Assembly: GCF_038561935.1 (NCBI RefSeq)
Contig: NZ_CP102770.1
Coordinates: forward strand, 8,122,001-8,186,000
Source of the DNA: Myxococcus stipitatus
GTDB lineage: Bacteria > Myxococcota > Myxococcia > Myxococcales > Myxococcaceae
Direction: 5' to 3'
DNA: 64,000 nucleotides
Of the stretch, positions 19,418 through 28,546 are shown in pieces. The notes beneath the pieces are model-generated. The model saw nothing but the letters and a program-made list of their open reading frames with translations. It did no database searches and was not told the origin of the DNA. The position numbers were made by a program, and so were the translations under genes. Within the stretch, counting starts at the first letter, position 1, and the number at the start of each line of letters is the position of its first letter.

Positions 19418-21697
19418 TCAGACGTAGCCGAACCGGCGCCGCGCGAACCACTCCGCGCCCAGCAGGCCGATGAGGGCCACCAGGTAGTACCAGCGGTCCC
19501 ACAGCGGCTGGTCCTTCGCGCGGCCCACCTCGACGACCGGCGGGTCGAGCAGCGGCACGTCCGGCAGCCCGTCCTGCGGCAGCTTGTACGACTTGCCGCC
19601 CGTCACCTGCGCAATGGCCTCCATCAGCTCCGGCCGCACGGAGGCATCCGACAGCTCCGGGCCCACCGCGCGCACCGCCACCGCGTCCTCGCCCTGCCCC
19701 AGCTCCGTCTCACCCTTCTTCGCCGTCGCGAGCAGCTTGTATGGCCCCGGCTCGGGCGGCGCGAACTCCAGGCGCACCACGCCGTCCTGTCCCGTCGCGC
19801 CCGTCTGCACCGCCACGGCCTTCTGCGAGGCCACGGAGAACAGCTCCACGCGGACCTGGGCGTCCTGCGCGGGCTGGTAGTCCGCGCTGCGCGCCTGCAC
19901 CACCACCGCCACGGGGCGCCCCGGCTCCACCGCCGGAGGGTCCGCCGTCACCTTCAGCGTCGTCAGGTCCGGGTCCCGCACCAGCCACCGCAGCGCATTG
20001 CCCCAGAAGCGGTCATACGCGCGGTTGGGCGAGCCATCCCGGTGCGCCGCGAACGCCCAGTACCAGGACGCGTCCGTGGCCATCACCAGCGAGCGGCCCC
20101 GGCCGTAGTCCCACACGGCCACGAGCGGCGCGTTCTTCCCGTCCGTGGTGAGATGCGGATGCTCCAGCAACACCGTGGCACCTGGGCGCGCACGCGTCAG
20201 GTTGGCGCCCGGGATGGGCGGCAGCTGCGCCCACGCGGCCTCGGTGGCGGACGCGCCCATGCCGATGGCCGTCACCGGGTGGCGCAGGCCCTCCGGCGTG
20301 AGGCGCGCGGTGAAGGGCTCCGGGTTGGCGGGGCCCGCGGCGACCACGGGCAGCGCTTCCATGAGCGTGGGCATGTTGGCGCGGCCCTCGCCCAGCACGC
20401 TGTCGCCGCCCAGCATCACGAAGGCGCCGCCGTTGTGGATGTAGCGCTCCAGGTTGCGCTCGTACTCGGCGATGGAGAGCGACGGGTCCGTGTAGCCGAA
20501 GTTCTGGAAGATGACGACGTCGAAGGTGTCCAGCTTCGTGTCGAAAATCTCCTCCATCGGGAACGGGATGAGGGACAGCTCGCGGTCGTTGTTCGTGCCC
20601 GGGTCGTCCGACAGCGTGCGCAGGATGTAGAACGAGATGAGGTCCACGTTGGCGTCCTGCTTCAGCAGGCCGCGCAGGTAGCGCTCGTCCCACGAGGGGC
20701 GGCCCACCACGAGCAGCACGCGCACGCGGTCCCGGATGACCTTCAGCGTGAAGGAGCGGCTGTTGTTCTCCGCCACCGCCTCGTCCGGGAAGGTGGGCAC
20801 CGACACCGTGTAGACGAACCGGCCCGTCTGGTCCGGCGTGAAGGTGAAGGACACGGGCTTCACGTCGTCGGAGGTCTCCAGGCGCACCGTCTTGCTCGCC
20901 ACCGTCTTGCCCTCCTGGCGGAGGACGACGGGAATCTCCTGGCCTCGGAAGCCCCGGCCATGAATCTCCGCCTCCACCGTGAGCGAGTTGCGCACGAAGG
21001 CGAAGTCATCCACCTTCAGCGCCTCGATGGAGAGGTCCTTGAGCGCCTCCTGTCCCACGGTGAAGGTGGAGACGGGCACGCCCAGGTCCACCAGCGCCGC
21101 GCGGGCCCGGCCCACCGCGCCCGCCTTCAGCTCCGCGTTGTCCGTGCCATCGCTCAACAGCAACACGCCGGACAGCTTGCGCGCGCCCTGCCCCGCGCCC
21201 GCCACCGAGCGCAGCGCGGACAAGAGGTCCGTGGTGCCTCCGCGCGGCGCCTCCTTCACCAGCGACGCGGCCGTCACCGGCGTCAGCTCCGGGTCGAAGC
21301 CGTGCAGCTCCACCGTGAAGCGGTCCTGCAGGCCCTCGAGTCCCGGCGCCGCCTTCTCCAGGAAGCGGGCCACCTGCGCGGTGCGCGTGGGCCCGCCCGG
21401 CTCGGAGGGGAAGTCCATGGACGCGGAGCGGTCCACCAGCACCGCCACGCGGTTCTTCATCCGTGCGACCTGGAGGTGGCGGATGCCGGGCTCCAGGAGG
21501 AAGAACAGCGCGGCCACGCCCGCGCCCACGCGAAGCGCCCACAAGAGGACACGCCGTCCGCGCGACGGCTCCTTGCGCACGCCCCACGCGGCCAGCGCCA
21601 CTCCCAGGAGCAACCCGAGCGCGAGGAACACCACCGCCCAGGTGGGCAAGGGAGAGAGGCTGACGAGCTTCCAGGCGTTGAAGGTGGGGGAATTCAT
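19418..21697 (-). CDS. VWA and glutamine amidotransferase-like membrane protein
   Basis: A 759-residue inner-membrane protein. Two N-terminal helices (about 17-37 and 48-68) are followed by a von Willebrand A domain with the metal site DRSAS (near 89-93), then Ig-like beta domains, a class I glutamine-amidotransferase-like fold (about 310-520), another Ig-like region and a final membrane helix near the C-terminus. This is the architecture of the large exported VWA proteins that go with DUF4159, MoxR and DUF58 genes in several phyla. The DUF4159 gene lies 27 bp upstream on the same strand; MoxR and DUF58 are not in the window. Function unknown, probably envelope-related. Confidence 0.8.
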   Translation of the reverse strand: MNSPTFNAWKLVSLSPLPTWAVVFLALGLLLGVALAAWGVRKEPSRGRRVLLWALRVGAGVAALFFLLEPGIRHLQVARMKNRVAVLVDRSASMDFPSEPGGPTRTAQVARFLEKAAPGLEGLQDRFTVELHGFDPELTPVTAASLVKEAPRGGTTDLLSALRSVAGAGQGARKLSGVLLLSDGTDNAELKAGAVGRARAALVDLGVPVSTFTVGQEALKDLSIEALKVDDFAFVRNSLTVEAEIHGRGFRGQEIPVVLRQEGKTVASKTVRLETSDDVKPVSFTFTPDQTGRFVYTVSVPTFPDEAVAENNSRSFTLKVIRDRVRVLLVVGRPSWDERYLRGLLKQDANVDLISFYILRTLSDDPGTNNDRELSLIPFPMEEIFDTKLDTFDVVIFQNFGYTDPSLSIAEYERNLERYIHNGGAFVMLGGDSVLGEGRANMPTLMEALPVVAAGPANPEPFTARLTPEGLRHPVTAIGMGASATEAAWAQLPPIPGANLTRARPGATVLLEHPHLTTDGKNAPLVAVWDYGRGRSLVMATDASWYWAFAAHRDGSPNRAYDRFWGNALRWLVRDPDLTTLKVTADPPAVEPGRPVAVVVQARSADYQPAQDAQVRVELFSVASQKAVAVQTGATGQDGVVRLEFAPPEPGPYKLLATAKKGETELGQGEDAVAVRAVGPELSDASVRPELMEAIAQVTGGKSYKLPQDGLPDVPLLDPPVVEVGRAKDQPLWDRWYYLVALIGLLGAEWFARRRFGYV

Positions 21698-21724
21698 CCA
21701 GGCTCCCGGCGTCGGCCGGTGGCT

Positions 21725-22483
21725 TCAGCGCCGCTTGTTGAGGATGAGCGGCAGGTGGACGGCGTCGTCCTTGTAGTCCAAGCAGAGGGCGTACATGCAC
21801 ACGTTGATGCCCAGGCGCACCGCCAGCTCGCGCTGCGGCTCGCCGCCGGGGCTCACGTCGAACTCGAAGTCGCCCGTCTCATTGCGGCTCCACGCCCCGG
21901 CCACGTCGTTCTGCGAGTACAGCACCGCGGAGCGCTTGCCCAGGTTCGCCGCCAGCATCTGCGGCTTGTTGAGCAACCGTCCCGGCGCCGCGTCCAGGAG
22001 GAAGAAGGACTTGAACACCACGTGTCCGGAGGCCACCTCCGTCAGCGGGCTCTGCGGCAGCACCCGCGCCATCTCCCGGCGGAAGCTGGCGTCGAAGCCG
22101 TCCCCGTCGCTGCCGTCGTTGGCGTCCGCCAGCATGAAGCCGCCGTACGTCAGGTAGCGGCGCAGGTTGCCCACCTCCGCCTCGCTGAGCGGGGGGAAGG
22201 CGCCGTCGCCGCCGAAGTAGAGGAAGGGGTACTCGAAGAGGTCCGGGCTGCTGAGCGCGAAGGGCCGCGCGTCCGGCACCACCTCCACGGACGTGCGCCG
22301 CTGCAGCTCCCACGCGATGCGCCGCAGCCCCGACAGCCGTCCATCCCAACGGCCCCCGTGCTTCGCGACGGCGGGGATGAAGCGGCTCTTCTCACCGAAG
22401 GCCCACGCGCGCCGGGACAGCAGTGGGGCGAGCGCGGCGGTGCCGAGCAGGAGGTTTCGACGGGTCAGACGCCGCGCGGACAT
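21725..22483 (-). CDS. DUF4159 protein with Tat-like signal
   Basis: A 252-residue protein. The N-terminus has RRLTRRNLLLG followed by a hydrophobic stretch, which fits a twin-arginine signal peptide. The rest matches the DUF4159 pattern: a Rossmann-like glutamine-amidotransferase-type fold with PFLYFGGDGAFPPLS (about 85-99), GGFMLADANDG (114-124), the FRREM helix and a C-terminal NVCMYALCLDYKDDAVHLP segment. DUF4159 proteins are exported and usually genetically linked to VWA proteins, as here (27 bp). Its TTG/ATG region is divergent from the small gene at 22541, with 57 bp between. Confidence 0.85.
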   Translation of the reverse strand: MSARRLTRRNLLLGTAALAPLLSRRAWAFGEKSRFIPAVAKHGGRWDGRLSGLRRIAWELQRRTSVEVVPDARPFALSSPDLFEYPFLYFGGDGAFPPLSEAEVGNLRRYLTYGGFMLADANDGSDGDGFDASFRREMARVLPQSPLTEVASGHVVFKSFFLLDAAPGRLLNKPQMLAANLGKRSAVLYSQNDVAGAWSRNETGDFEFDVSPGGEPQRELAVRLGINVCMYALCLDYKDDAVHLPLILNKRR

Positions 22484-22540
22484 AGAGCGCCTCTATATAC
22501 CGTCGACGGGTGCTCGCATTCCCCGGTATAGAGCGGGGCC

Positions 22541-22804
22541 ATGGCAAAAGGCGGACAGACGCCGGAGCCGCCTGGCGCTCCCGAGGTCCGGGCCGCCTGG
22601 GCGCGCAAGGAGGCTGGAGACGTCGCCGGGGCACGGCGCGACGCCGAGCGTCTGCTGGCGGGCACTCCCTCCCCCGAGGACCGGGCCCAGGCCGAGGAGC
22701 TCCTGCGGCGCTCGTCCACCCCCCGGGCCCTCTACGGCTTCGCCCTCCTCGCCGCCGCTGTGTTCACCGGGCTGCTGTTATTGGCCTGGACCCGCTACGC
22801 TTAA
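22541..22804 (+). CDS. Small tail-anchored membrane protein
   Basis: An 87-residue protein. Residues 1-60 are charged, Ala/Glu/Arg-rich and helical (EVRAAWARKEAGDVAGARRD), recalling a single TPR-like helical hairpin. One hydrophobic helix follows (about 64-83) and ends three residues before the C-terminus, so it is probably anchored with the head in the cytosol. It reads in the same direction as the next membrane-protein gene 73 bp downstream. Function unknown. Confidence 0.65.
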   Translation: MAKGGQTPEPPGAPEVRAAWARKEAGDVAGARRDAERLLAGTPSPEDRAQAEELLRRSSTPRALYGFALLAAAVFTGLLLLAWTRYA

Positions 22805-22877
22805 GCACCATCGTCGGTGACCTGGAGGGCCCCATCGGGGCTGGCCCTGGCGCGCCGCAATGCAAGGAGTTGGAGCC

Positions 22878-23588
22878 ATGGAAGGCCTCCTCCAGGCCCT
22901 CAAGGCCTATCAGGAGCTCAACCCGTCGGGCTGGGTCGGCATCTACCGGCTGCTGCCCATGTGGGCGGGCATCGTCTGCTGCGTCATCGGCGTGGCGCTC
23001 CTGCTCGTGGGCGGTGGGCCTCGCATGTTCCGCTCGCTGGCGGGCCCCCTGGGCGCGCTGCTCGGGCTGGTGTGGACGAGCGCCGTCGCCGCGAAGCTGG
23101 GCCTGACGGAGCTGGACCCCCGGGCGCCCTCCTTCGTCGCCGCGGGGCTCATGGTGCTGGGCTTCCTGTTCCCGCCCGCCATCACCTTCATCGGCCTGGG
23201 GGTTCCGCTGGGCCTGGTGGCCGGGCAGATCGCCGGGCCCCAGGACTTCCTCCTGGGCTTCGCGCCGGGCTTCATCATCGGCGGGCTGGTGGGCGCGCTG
23301 CTCCACCGCGTGGTCAGCGCCGTGGTGGCCTCCGCGGTGGGCGGCTGGGTGCTGGTGATTGGCGCGCTGGCGGCGCTCCACCAGTTCGGCGGGCTGGTCA
23401 CCACCCTGGCCAGCAAGCCCTGGGGCGTCATCGTCGCCGCGGGCCTGTTCGCCGTCGCGGGCGCCGTGTACCAGATTGCCATGCGCCCCTCGCCCGAGGA
23501 GGCCGAGAAGCAGCGCGGCGAAAAGGAGCGCCTCAAGCAGCGCCAGGCGGAACAGCGGGCGCTCGAGAAACGTTGGGGGGTCAAGTAG
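22878..23588 (+). CDS. Polytopic membrane protein, DUF4203/TMEM198-like
   Basis: A 236-residue protein with about seven closely packed Gly/Ala-rich hydrophobic helices (residues 20-205) and a charged Lys/Glu/Arg/Gln-rich C-terminal helix (about 208-236) that is probably cytosolic and may be a coiled coil. The repeated Gly-x3-Gly helix faces and the helix order resemble the DUF4203/TMEM198 family. The ATG at 22878 follows AAGGAG at 8-base spacing; an in-frame ATG 18 bases upstream lacks such a site. No transporter or enzyme signature visible. Confidence 0.7.
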   Translation: MEGLLQALKAYQELNPSGWVGIYRLLPMWAGIVCCVIGVALLLVGGGPRMFRSLAGPLGALLGLVWTSAVAAKLGLTELDPRAPSFVAAGLMVLGFLFPPAITFIGLGVPLGLVAGQIAGPQDFLLGFAPGFIIGGLVGALLHRVVSAVVASAVGGWVLVIGALAALHQFGGLVTTLASKPWGVIVAAGLFAVAGAVYQIAMRPSPEEAEKQRGEKERLKQRQAEQRALEKRWGVK

Positions 23589-23681
23589 ACAACCTCCGGG
23601 GACAGCCCGCCGTGCTTTACGTCTCCCGGCGTGGCGCGTACATTCCGCCGGCTTTCCCCCCGGAAAACCCCCGAAGGATTG

Positions 23682-25130
23682 ATGGGCCAGCCCAGGCGCA
23701 AGGAGAAGGAGAAGCAGGACTCCCCCTCGGAGGCCACCCCCAGGCAGGAACCCACCGCCGGCAGCGCGTGGGTCAAGCCCGAGGGGTTGTCACGCCGTGG
23801 CTGGGCCGTGCTTGTCGGGTTGATCCTCGTCATCCAGTTTCCGCTCATCCACCATGTCTTGTTCCGGGCGGAGGCGGAGACCACGACGACAGTCCCCTAC
23901 ACCCAGGACTTCAGTGACTCCAGCGTGGTGAAGCGGGACTTCTTCACCACGGGAGGCTACTGGCGGGTGTTGGAGGGCGAGCTGCTGTCGCCGGGTGTGA
24001 AGAACAACCCGCTGTGGCTCCAGGCGCCGCTGCCGGACGACGTGGCCATCGAGTTCGACGTGCGCTCGGAGCTGCCCGAGGGCGACATCCGGGTGGAGGT
24101 CTTCGGCAACGGCGTGGACCCGAGCTCCGGCTACATCCTGGTGCACGGCGGCTGGAACAACTCGTCGTCGGCCCTCGCGCGGCTGGACATGAACGCGCCG
24201 CTCCTGGAGGCGCTCAAGCGCCGCGCGGCGCGCAAGGCGGAGTCCCAGGGCGGCTCCGCCCAGGGCGCCGACCTGACCAGCGTGTTCAAGGACGACACCC
24301 GCGTGCGCGTGGAGGCCAAGGGCACCCCGGTGCAGGCGGGCCGCACGTACCACTACCGCATCGAGCGGCGGGGCACGCTGCTGCGCTGGTACATCGACGG
24401 TGAGCTGTTCCTGGAGCTGGATGACCCGCATCCCTTGAAGGGCAAGGGCCACGACCGCCTGGGGCTCTCCGGCTTCGAGTCGCAGATCTTCTACGACAAC
24501 CTCCGCGTGGACACGCCGGACCGGATGCCCGTGAAGCTGGCGCCGGCGGCGGTCGCGATTCCGGCGGGGCCCTACGCGGACGACTTCAACCGCGACACGC
24601 TGGGGGATGCGTGGAACGTGACGAACCCCTCGGCGACGAGGCTGGTGGATGGCGCGCTGGTGGTGGAGCAGCTCCACAACCGCCCCGTGTGGCTCAAGCG
24701 CCCCCTCCCCCGCGACGCGGTGATTGAGTTTGACGCGTGGACGGACGACCCCCAGGGCGACATCAAGGTGGAGGCGTGGGGTGACGGCCGCTCCTTCTAC
24801 GCGGGGGACCTGCGCCTGCAGTACACGGCGACGGGCTACGTCTTCATCTTCGGCGGCTGGAAGAACACGCAGTCCGTCATCGCCCGCCGCAACGAGCACA
24901 CGCCAGACCGCGTCGCACGCGATGGCGCGTCCGTGGTGCCGGGCAAGCGTCACCACTTCAAGCTGACCCGGCGCGGCGCAACCCTCGCCTGGGAGCTGGA
25001 CGGACAGCCCTTCCTCACCCTGCAGGACCCCTCTCCCCTGGAGGGGGCTCGCAACCAGTACTTCGGCTTTTCGGGCTGGCAGACCCGGGTCCACTTCGAC
25101 AATTTGAAGATCGAGCCGCTCGCCCCCTAG
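23682..25130 (+). CDS. Membrane-anchored protein with two LamG/DUF1080-like domains
   Basis: A 482-residue protein. A charged N-terminus (1-38) leads to one signal-anchor helix (about 40-60). Outside lie two homologous jelly-roll domains, about 65-280 and 290-482. Each has an N-terminal DFSD/DFNRDTLGDAWNV strand, an IEFDxxxxxPxGDIxVExxG block, an FGGWxN or VHGGWNN block, a RRGxxLxWxxDG block and a closing GFSGW...FDNLxI/FDNL strand. This is the concanavalin-like fold seen in LamG and DUF1080 proteins, which bind sugars or glycans. No catalytic residues recognised. ATG 23682 is preceded by GAAGGA; an upstream GTG at 23631 is possible. The ketoacyl synthase gene follows after 20 bp. Confidence 0.78.
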   Translation: MGQPRRKEKEKQDSPSEATPRQEPTAGSAWVKPEGLSRRGWAVLVGLILVIQFPLIHHVLFRAEAETTTTVPYTQDFSDSSVVKRDFFTTGGYWRVLEGELLSPGVKNNPLWLQAPLPDDVAIEFDVRSELPEGDIRVEVFGNGVDPSSGYILVHGGWNNSSSALARLDMNAPLLEALKRRAARKAESQGGSAQGADLTSVFKDDTRVRVEAKGTPVQAGRTYHYRIERRGTLLRWYIDGELFLELDDPHPLKGKGHDRLGLSGFESQIFYDNLRVDTPDRMPVKLAPAAVAIPAGPYADDFNRDTLGDAWNVTNPSATRLVDGALVVEQLHNRPVWLKRPLPRDAVIEFDAWTDDPQGDIKVEAWGDGRSFYAGDLRLQYTATGYVFIFGGWKNTQSVIARRNEHTPDRVARDGASVVPGKRHHFKLTRRGATLAWELDGQPFLTLQDPSPLEGARNQYFGFSGWQTRVHFDNLKIEPLAP

Positions 25131-25150
25131 CGGCCAAGGAAAGTCATACC

Positions 25151-26719
25151 GTGCGCAGAGTTGGTATCTTCGGCTGGGGCGTCGTCGCCCCCCGGTCCAG
25201 GAACATTGAGGCGTTCGAGAGGAACCTCGCATCCTCCGAAAGCTGGCTGTCCCCCTTCAACGGCTTCGGGCCCGACAACTTCCTGGTCGGCACACCGGAC
25301 TTCGACCTGGCGGAGTACAAGCCTTGGATTGATGCGCGCTTCCCCGCCAACCGCTTCTCGCAGCTGGAGCGGAAGATGGGGCAGCCGACGCAGTTCGCCA
25401 TCGGCGCGTTCATCCAATCGCTGGCGCAGAACCCGGGCATCGAGCAGGAGCTGCAGGCCCTGGGGCCTCGTGCCCACGTCTACGTGGGAACGGGCCTGGG
25501 CGACCTGCCCACCGTCCAGGCCATCTCCCTGGACCTGTACCGCGCGCAGCGGCGGTGGAACCGCTTCTGGGCCGCGCCCGAGCGCAACGCCGTGCTGCGC
25601 CAGTGGCTGGAGACGCGCGAGCCAGTGGCCGGCCTGCCGCCGGAGCCCTCCACCGTCGACGAGGGCATCCGCGACGAGGCCGAGGACGCCTGGTGGGCGT
25701 ACTGGACGGGCCGCTCCACGGAGCTGCGCGAGTACCTGGCGGAGCTGCGGGACATCGAGGCCATCGGCGTGCCGGATGGCGCCGACGTCGAGTCCGCCAA
25801 GCTGGCCGTCATCAAGGAGAAGCGCACCCGCAACGCCCGGCTGCAGAAGAAGTGGAGCTCGCCGGAGCCGCCGTGGAACGCGGTGTCCTCCAACGTGCTG
25901 TGGAACATCCACAACACGCCCGCCTCGCAGATTTCGATGCTGGGCCGCATCACCGGAATGACGTTCGCGCCGGTGGCCGCGTGCTCGTCGTTCGGCTACG
26001 GGCTCAAGCTGGCGATGAACGCCATCCAGCTGGGCGAGGCCAAGGCCGTGGTGATGGGCATGACGGACGCGGCGCCCAACCCGCTGGTGGTGGGCGGCTT
26101 CTACAACGCCCGCGTCATCTCCGCGGACGCCGCCATCTCCAAGCCGCTCACCGCGCTGCGCGGCACGCACATCGCGGGAGGCTCCGTGGTGTGGGTGATG
26201 GGCGACTACGACTACTTCGTGTCCAAGGGCTTCAAGCCGCTGGGCATGGAGCCCGTGTCCGTGGGTGTCACCGCGGACGCCGACCACATCATCACCCCGT
26301 CGAAGGAAGGCCCCACGCTGGCCATCCGCGAGGCGCTGTCCGCCGCGGGCTGTACCCCCTCCGACGTCGGGAGCTGGGATTTGCACGCCACGGCCACGCC
26401 GGGCGACTACCTGGAAGTGCAGAACCTGCGCGACGTGATGCCGGAGTCGGTGCTCATCACCGCGCGCAAGGGCACCTTCGGCCACGGCATGTCCGCGGGC
26501 GGCGGCTGGGAGCTGACGGCGCAGTACCTGGGCTATGAGCGCGGCGGCGTGTTCCCCACCCCGCTGAAGCGCACGGAGCTCAACCAGCAGATCTCCCGCG
26601 TGCACGAGCGCTTCGTCTTCGACGAGGCCGTGGCCACGCCCGCCGGCTGCGCGGGCAAGCTGTCCATGGGCGTGGGCGGCATCAACGCGTGCGTCATCTC
26701 CCGCCCCTGGAAGAAGTAG
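25151..26719 (+). CDS. Stand-alone ketoacyl synthase with large insertion
   Basis: A 522-residue thiolase-fold condensing enzyme. The catalytic triad is complete: C278 (VAACSSFG), H412 (DLHATATPGD) and H445 (KGTFGHGMSAGG). The C-terminal MGVGGINACV strand is also typical. It would condense an acyl thioester with a malonyl-type unit. FabF-like enzymes are about 410 residues; here about 115 charged residues (roughly 121-240) are inserted before the active-site Cys. No acyl carrier protein, ketoreductase or other lipid or polyketide gene is nearby. The GTG start at 25151 has AAGGAAAG upstream. It may make a specialised lipid or act on an unusual carrier. Confidence 0.88.
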   Translation: MRRVGIFGWGVVAPRSRNIEAFERNLASSESWLSPFNGFGPDNFLVGTPDFDLAEYKPWIDARFPANRFSQLERKMGQPTQFAIGAFIQSLAQNPGIEQELQALGPRAHVYVGTGLGDLPTVQAISLDLYRAQRRWNRFWAAPERNAVLRQWLETREPVAGLPPEPSTVDEGIRDEAEDAWWAYWTGRSTELREYLAELRDIEAIGVPDGADVESAKLAVIKEKRTRNARLQKKWSSPEPPWNAVSSNVLWNIHNTPASQISMLGRITGMTFAPVAACSSFGYGLKLAMNAIQLGEAKAVVMGMTDAAPNPLVVGGFYNARVISADAAISKPLTALRGTHIAGGSVVWVMGDYDYFVSKGFKPLGMEPVSVGVTADADHIITPSKEGPTLAIREALSAAGCTPSDVGSWDLHATATPGDYLEVQNLRDVMPESVLITARKGTFGHGMSAGGGWELTAQYLGYERGGVFPTPLKRTELNQQISRVHERFVFDEAVATPAGCAGKLSMGVGGINACVISRPWKK

Positions 26720-26720
26720 C

Positions 26721-27290
26721 TCAGGGGTGGGCCCCCAGAGCGTCCGCCTCCAGCCTCGAGGCGGCCTCCGGGTCGAGGCGTTGGAGCAGCAGCAGCTCCA
26801 GCTCCAAATCCCGGGCGTAGCTCTGCTCGGTGGGCAGCACGCCGCTGGTGGTGGCGCTCACGCGGGCCTGGGCCTGCTCCTCCTGCGCGCGCGTGGAGCC
26901 CCCCGTGGCCAGCTCCTGCGTCACGTAGCCCGTGCTCACCTGCTGCGCCAGCCGGTTGCCGCGCATCACCCGGAGGAGGGTGCCCCCCTGCGCCAGGGTG
27001 AGGCCCTCCACCAGGTAGCGCGAGGCGGAAGCAGGCCCCAGCGCGCCCCCTCCGGAGTCGAGCCACTCCGTCTCCAGCACGTAGCGGCCCGGCATCTCCT
27101 TCCAGGAGTAGCCCCGCGCCTTGAGCGCCTCCTTCACCCCGGGCCAGATGTCCGGCAGCGTCTTGCGGTAGACGTGCTCCCCGGCCTTGTCGCGCAGGTA
27201 GTTCTGCCGCAGTGAGCTGGCGCAGCCCGCGAGCAGCACCAGCACGACTCCCGAAAGACACACGCCCCAGACACGGCGAATGTGGCCCAT
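26721..27290 (-). CDS. Lipoprotein of unknown function
   Basis: A 189-residue lipoprotein. The signal peptide (basic HIRR, then a hydrophobic core) ends in the lipobox LLAGC near residues 20-24. The mature part begins with SSLRQNYLRDKAGEHVYRK and has alternating beta strands (YVLETEW, LLRVMRG, STGYVTQELA), then a long helical, Gln/Ala/Leu-rich tail. It resembles small envelope-assembly lipoproteins in size only. The ATG at 27290 has a G-run upstream. It is convergent with the ketoacyl synthase, with 1 bp between stops, and lies downstream of the sigma-factor gene across a hairpin. Confidence 0.75.
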   Translation of the reverse strand: MGHIRRVWGVCLSGVVLVLLAGCASSLRQNYLRDKAGEHVYRKTLPDIWPGVKEALKARGYSWKEMPGRYVLETEWLDSGGGALGPASASRYLVEGLTLAQGGTLLRVMRGNRLAQQVSTGYVTQELATGGSTRAQEEQAQARVSATTSGVLPTEQSYARDLELELLLLQRLDPEAASRLEADALGAHP

Positions 27291-27311
27291 GGACAACCCC
27301 CGGCAGGCAGT

Positions 27312-27343
27312 GGCGAGGGGGCAGCATAGTCGCGCCCCTCGCC
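27312..27343. terminator. GC hairpin between sigma-factor and lipoprotein genes
   Basis: Perfect 9-bp arms GGCGAGGGG and CCCCTCGCC around a 14-base loop, 22 bp beyond the sigma-factor stop on the minus strand. Likely separates its transcript from the lipoprotein gene; no U-tract. Confidence 0.5.
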
Positions 27344-27365
27344 CGTGCTGTAGGGGCCCCCGGGC

Positions 27366-28478
27366 TCAGGCCTTCGGCGTCGCCACCAGGTCGAAGTCCG
27401 GGATGTGTTCGCGCATGAACTCGCGCATGCGCTGGATGAGCGCGGCCTCGATTTGACGCGCGCGCTCGCGGCTGACGCCGTACTTGTCGCCGATGTCCTG
27501 GAGCGTCAGGGGCTCGTCCGCGGTGAGGCGGTGCTCGAAGATGTAGCGCTCCTTGCCCTCCAGCGACTGGGAGAACTCCGCCAGCTTCTCCCGGAAGAGG
27601 GCCTTGAGCTGCTCGGCGCCCAGTCGCTCGTCGGCGGGGACCGCGCCCGACGGCAGGTAGCGGTCCGCGCGCGTGGCCCGGGAGCCCTCGTCGTCCCCGC
27701 CCAGCGGCGCGTCGATGGAGACCTCGTCGTGGCCCAGCCGCTGGTCCATCTCCACCACGTCCTGCTCGGTGACGTTGAGCCGCTCCGCGAGCAGCTTGGG
27801 GCTGGGCTCGAAGCCCTGGGCGATGAGCTTCTCCTGCTCCTGGCGCAGCTTGAAGAAGAGCTTCCGCTGGGCCTCCGTCGTCCCCAGCTTCACCATCTTC
27901 CAGTTGTCCATGATGTAGCGAAGGATGTACGCCCGAATCCACCAGGCCGCGTAGCTGCTGAGCTTCACGCCGCGCTCGGGGTCGTACTTCTTCACCGCCT
28001 GCATCAACCCGATGTTGCCCTCCTGCACCAGGTCCAGCAGGGACAGCGGGTTGCGGTGGTACTCGTGCGCCAGCTTCACCACCAGCCGCAGGTTGGACGC
28101 CACCAGCCGGTACGCCGTGCGCACATCCCCCGTGTCGCGGTACTGACGCGACAGCGCCAGCTCCTCGTCGCGCGTCAGCAAGGGGTGACGCTGCACCTCC
28201 GCCATGTAGGCCTGGAGGGGGTCCCTGTTGCTCAGCCCGGACTCACCCGCCCGCGCCAGGGCCTTGGAGGGCGCGGACCGGGGCGCGTCCTCCTCGGGCT
28301 CCACCTCGACCAGCTCCGCCTCGTCGGGCTCCAGGGAGTCCGGGTCCACCTGCGCCTCGACAGCCGAGTCCTCCGACTGGGCGTCAACCTCTTCCGCACG
28401 GGGAGGCGCGCTCCCCGCCGCCCGCTTCGACTTGGGCCGGGAAGACGTTCCTTTGGTTCTTTTCCCTCCACTCGCCAT
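27366..28478 (-). CDS. RpoH-like RNA polymerase sigma factor
   Basis: A 370-residue sigma-70 family protein. An 80-residue acidic/basic N-terminal extension precedes region 1.2 (about 86-120), region 2 (122-195, with NLRLVVKLA, LDLVQEGNIGLMQAV and the -10 contact helix SSYAAWWIRAYI), region 3 and region 4 (about 322-355, LTLQDIGDKYGVSRERARQIE). After region 2 it has QRKLFFKLRQEQ, close to the RpoH box of heat-shock sigma factors. RpoH is usually about 285-300 residues, so the extension is unusual. Myxobacteria carry several such paralogues (for example SigB/SigC), so the exact regulon is open. ATG 28478 has GGAGAG at good spacing. Divergent from the DEAD-box helicase. Confidence 0.88.
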   Translation of the reverse strand: MASGGKRTKGTSSRPKSKRAAGSAPPRAEEVDAQSEDSAVEAQVDPDSLEPDEAELVEVEPEEDAPRSAPSKALARAGESGLSNRDPLQAYMAEVQRHPLLTRDEELALSRQYRDTGDVRTAYRLVASNLRLVVKLAHEYHRNPLSLLDLVQEGNIGLMQAVKKYDPERGVKLSSYAAWWIRAYILRYIMDNWKMVKLGTTEAQRKLFFKLRQEQEKLIAQGFEPSPKLLAERLNVTEQDVVEMDQRLGHDEVSIDAPLGGDDEGSRATRADRYLPSGAVPADERLGAEQLKALFREKLAEFSQSLEGKERYIFEHRLTADEPLTLQDIGDKYGVSRERARQIEAALIQRMREFMREHIPDFDLVATPKA

Positions 28479-28546
28479 CGGCTCTCCATACCCCAAAGTG
28501 CCGCGATTGTTGCCAGAGGGTAATGCAGGAGCTATGCCCCTGCTTG

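Noticed and set aside
17720-22531. 4.8-kb open frame on the plus strand
   Set aside because: Antisense to serine hydrolase, VWA and DUF4159 genes. Translation is His/Arg/Gln/Gly-rich with no domain pattern, as expected from GC-rich third positions.
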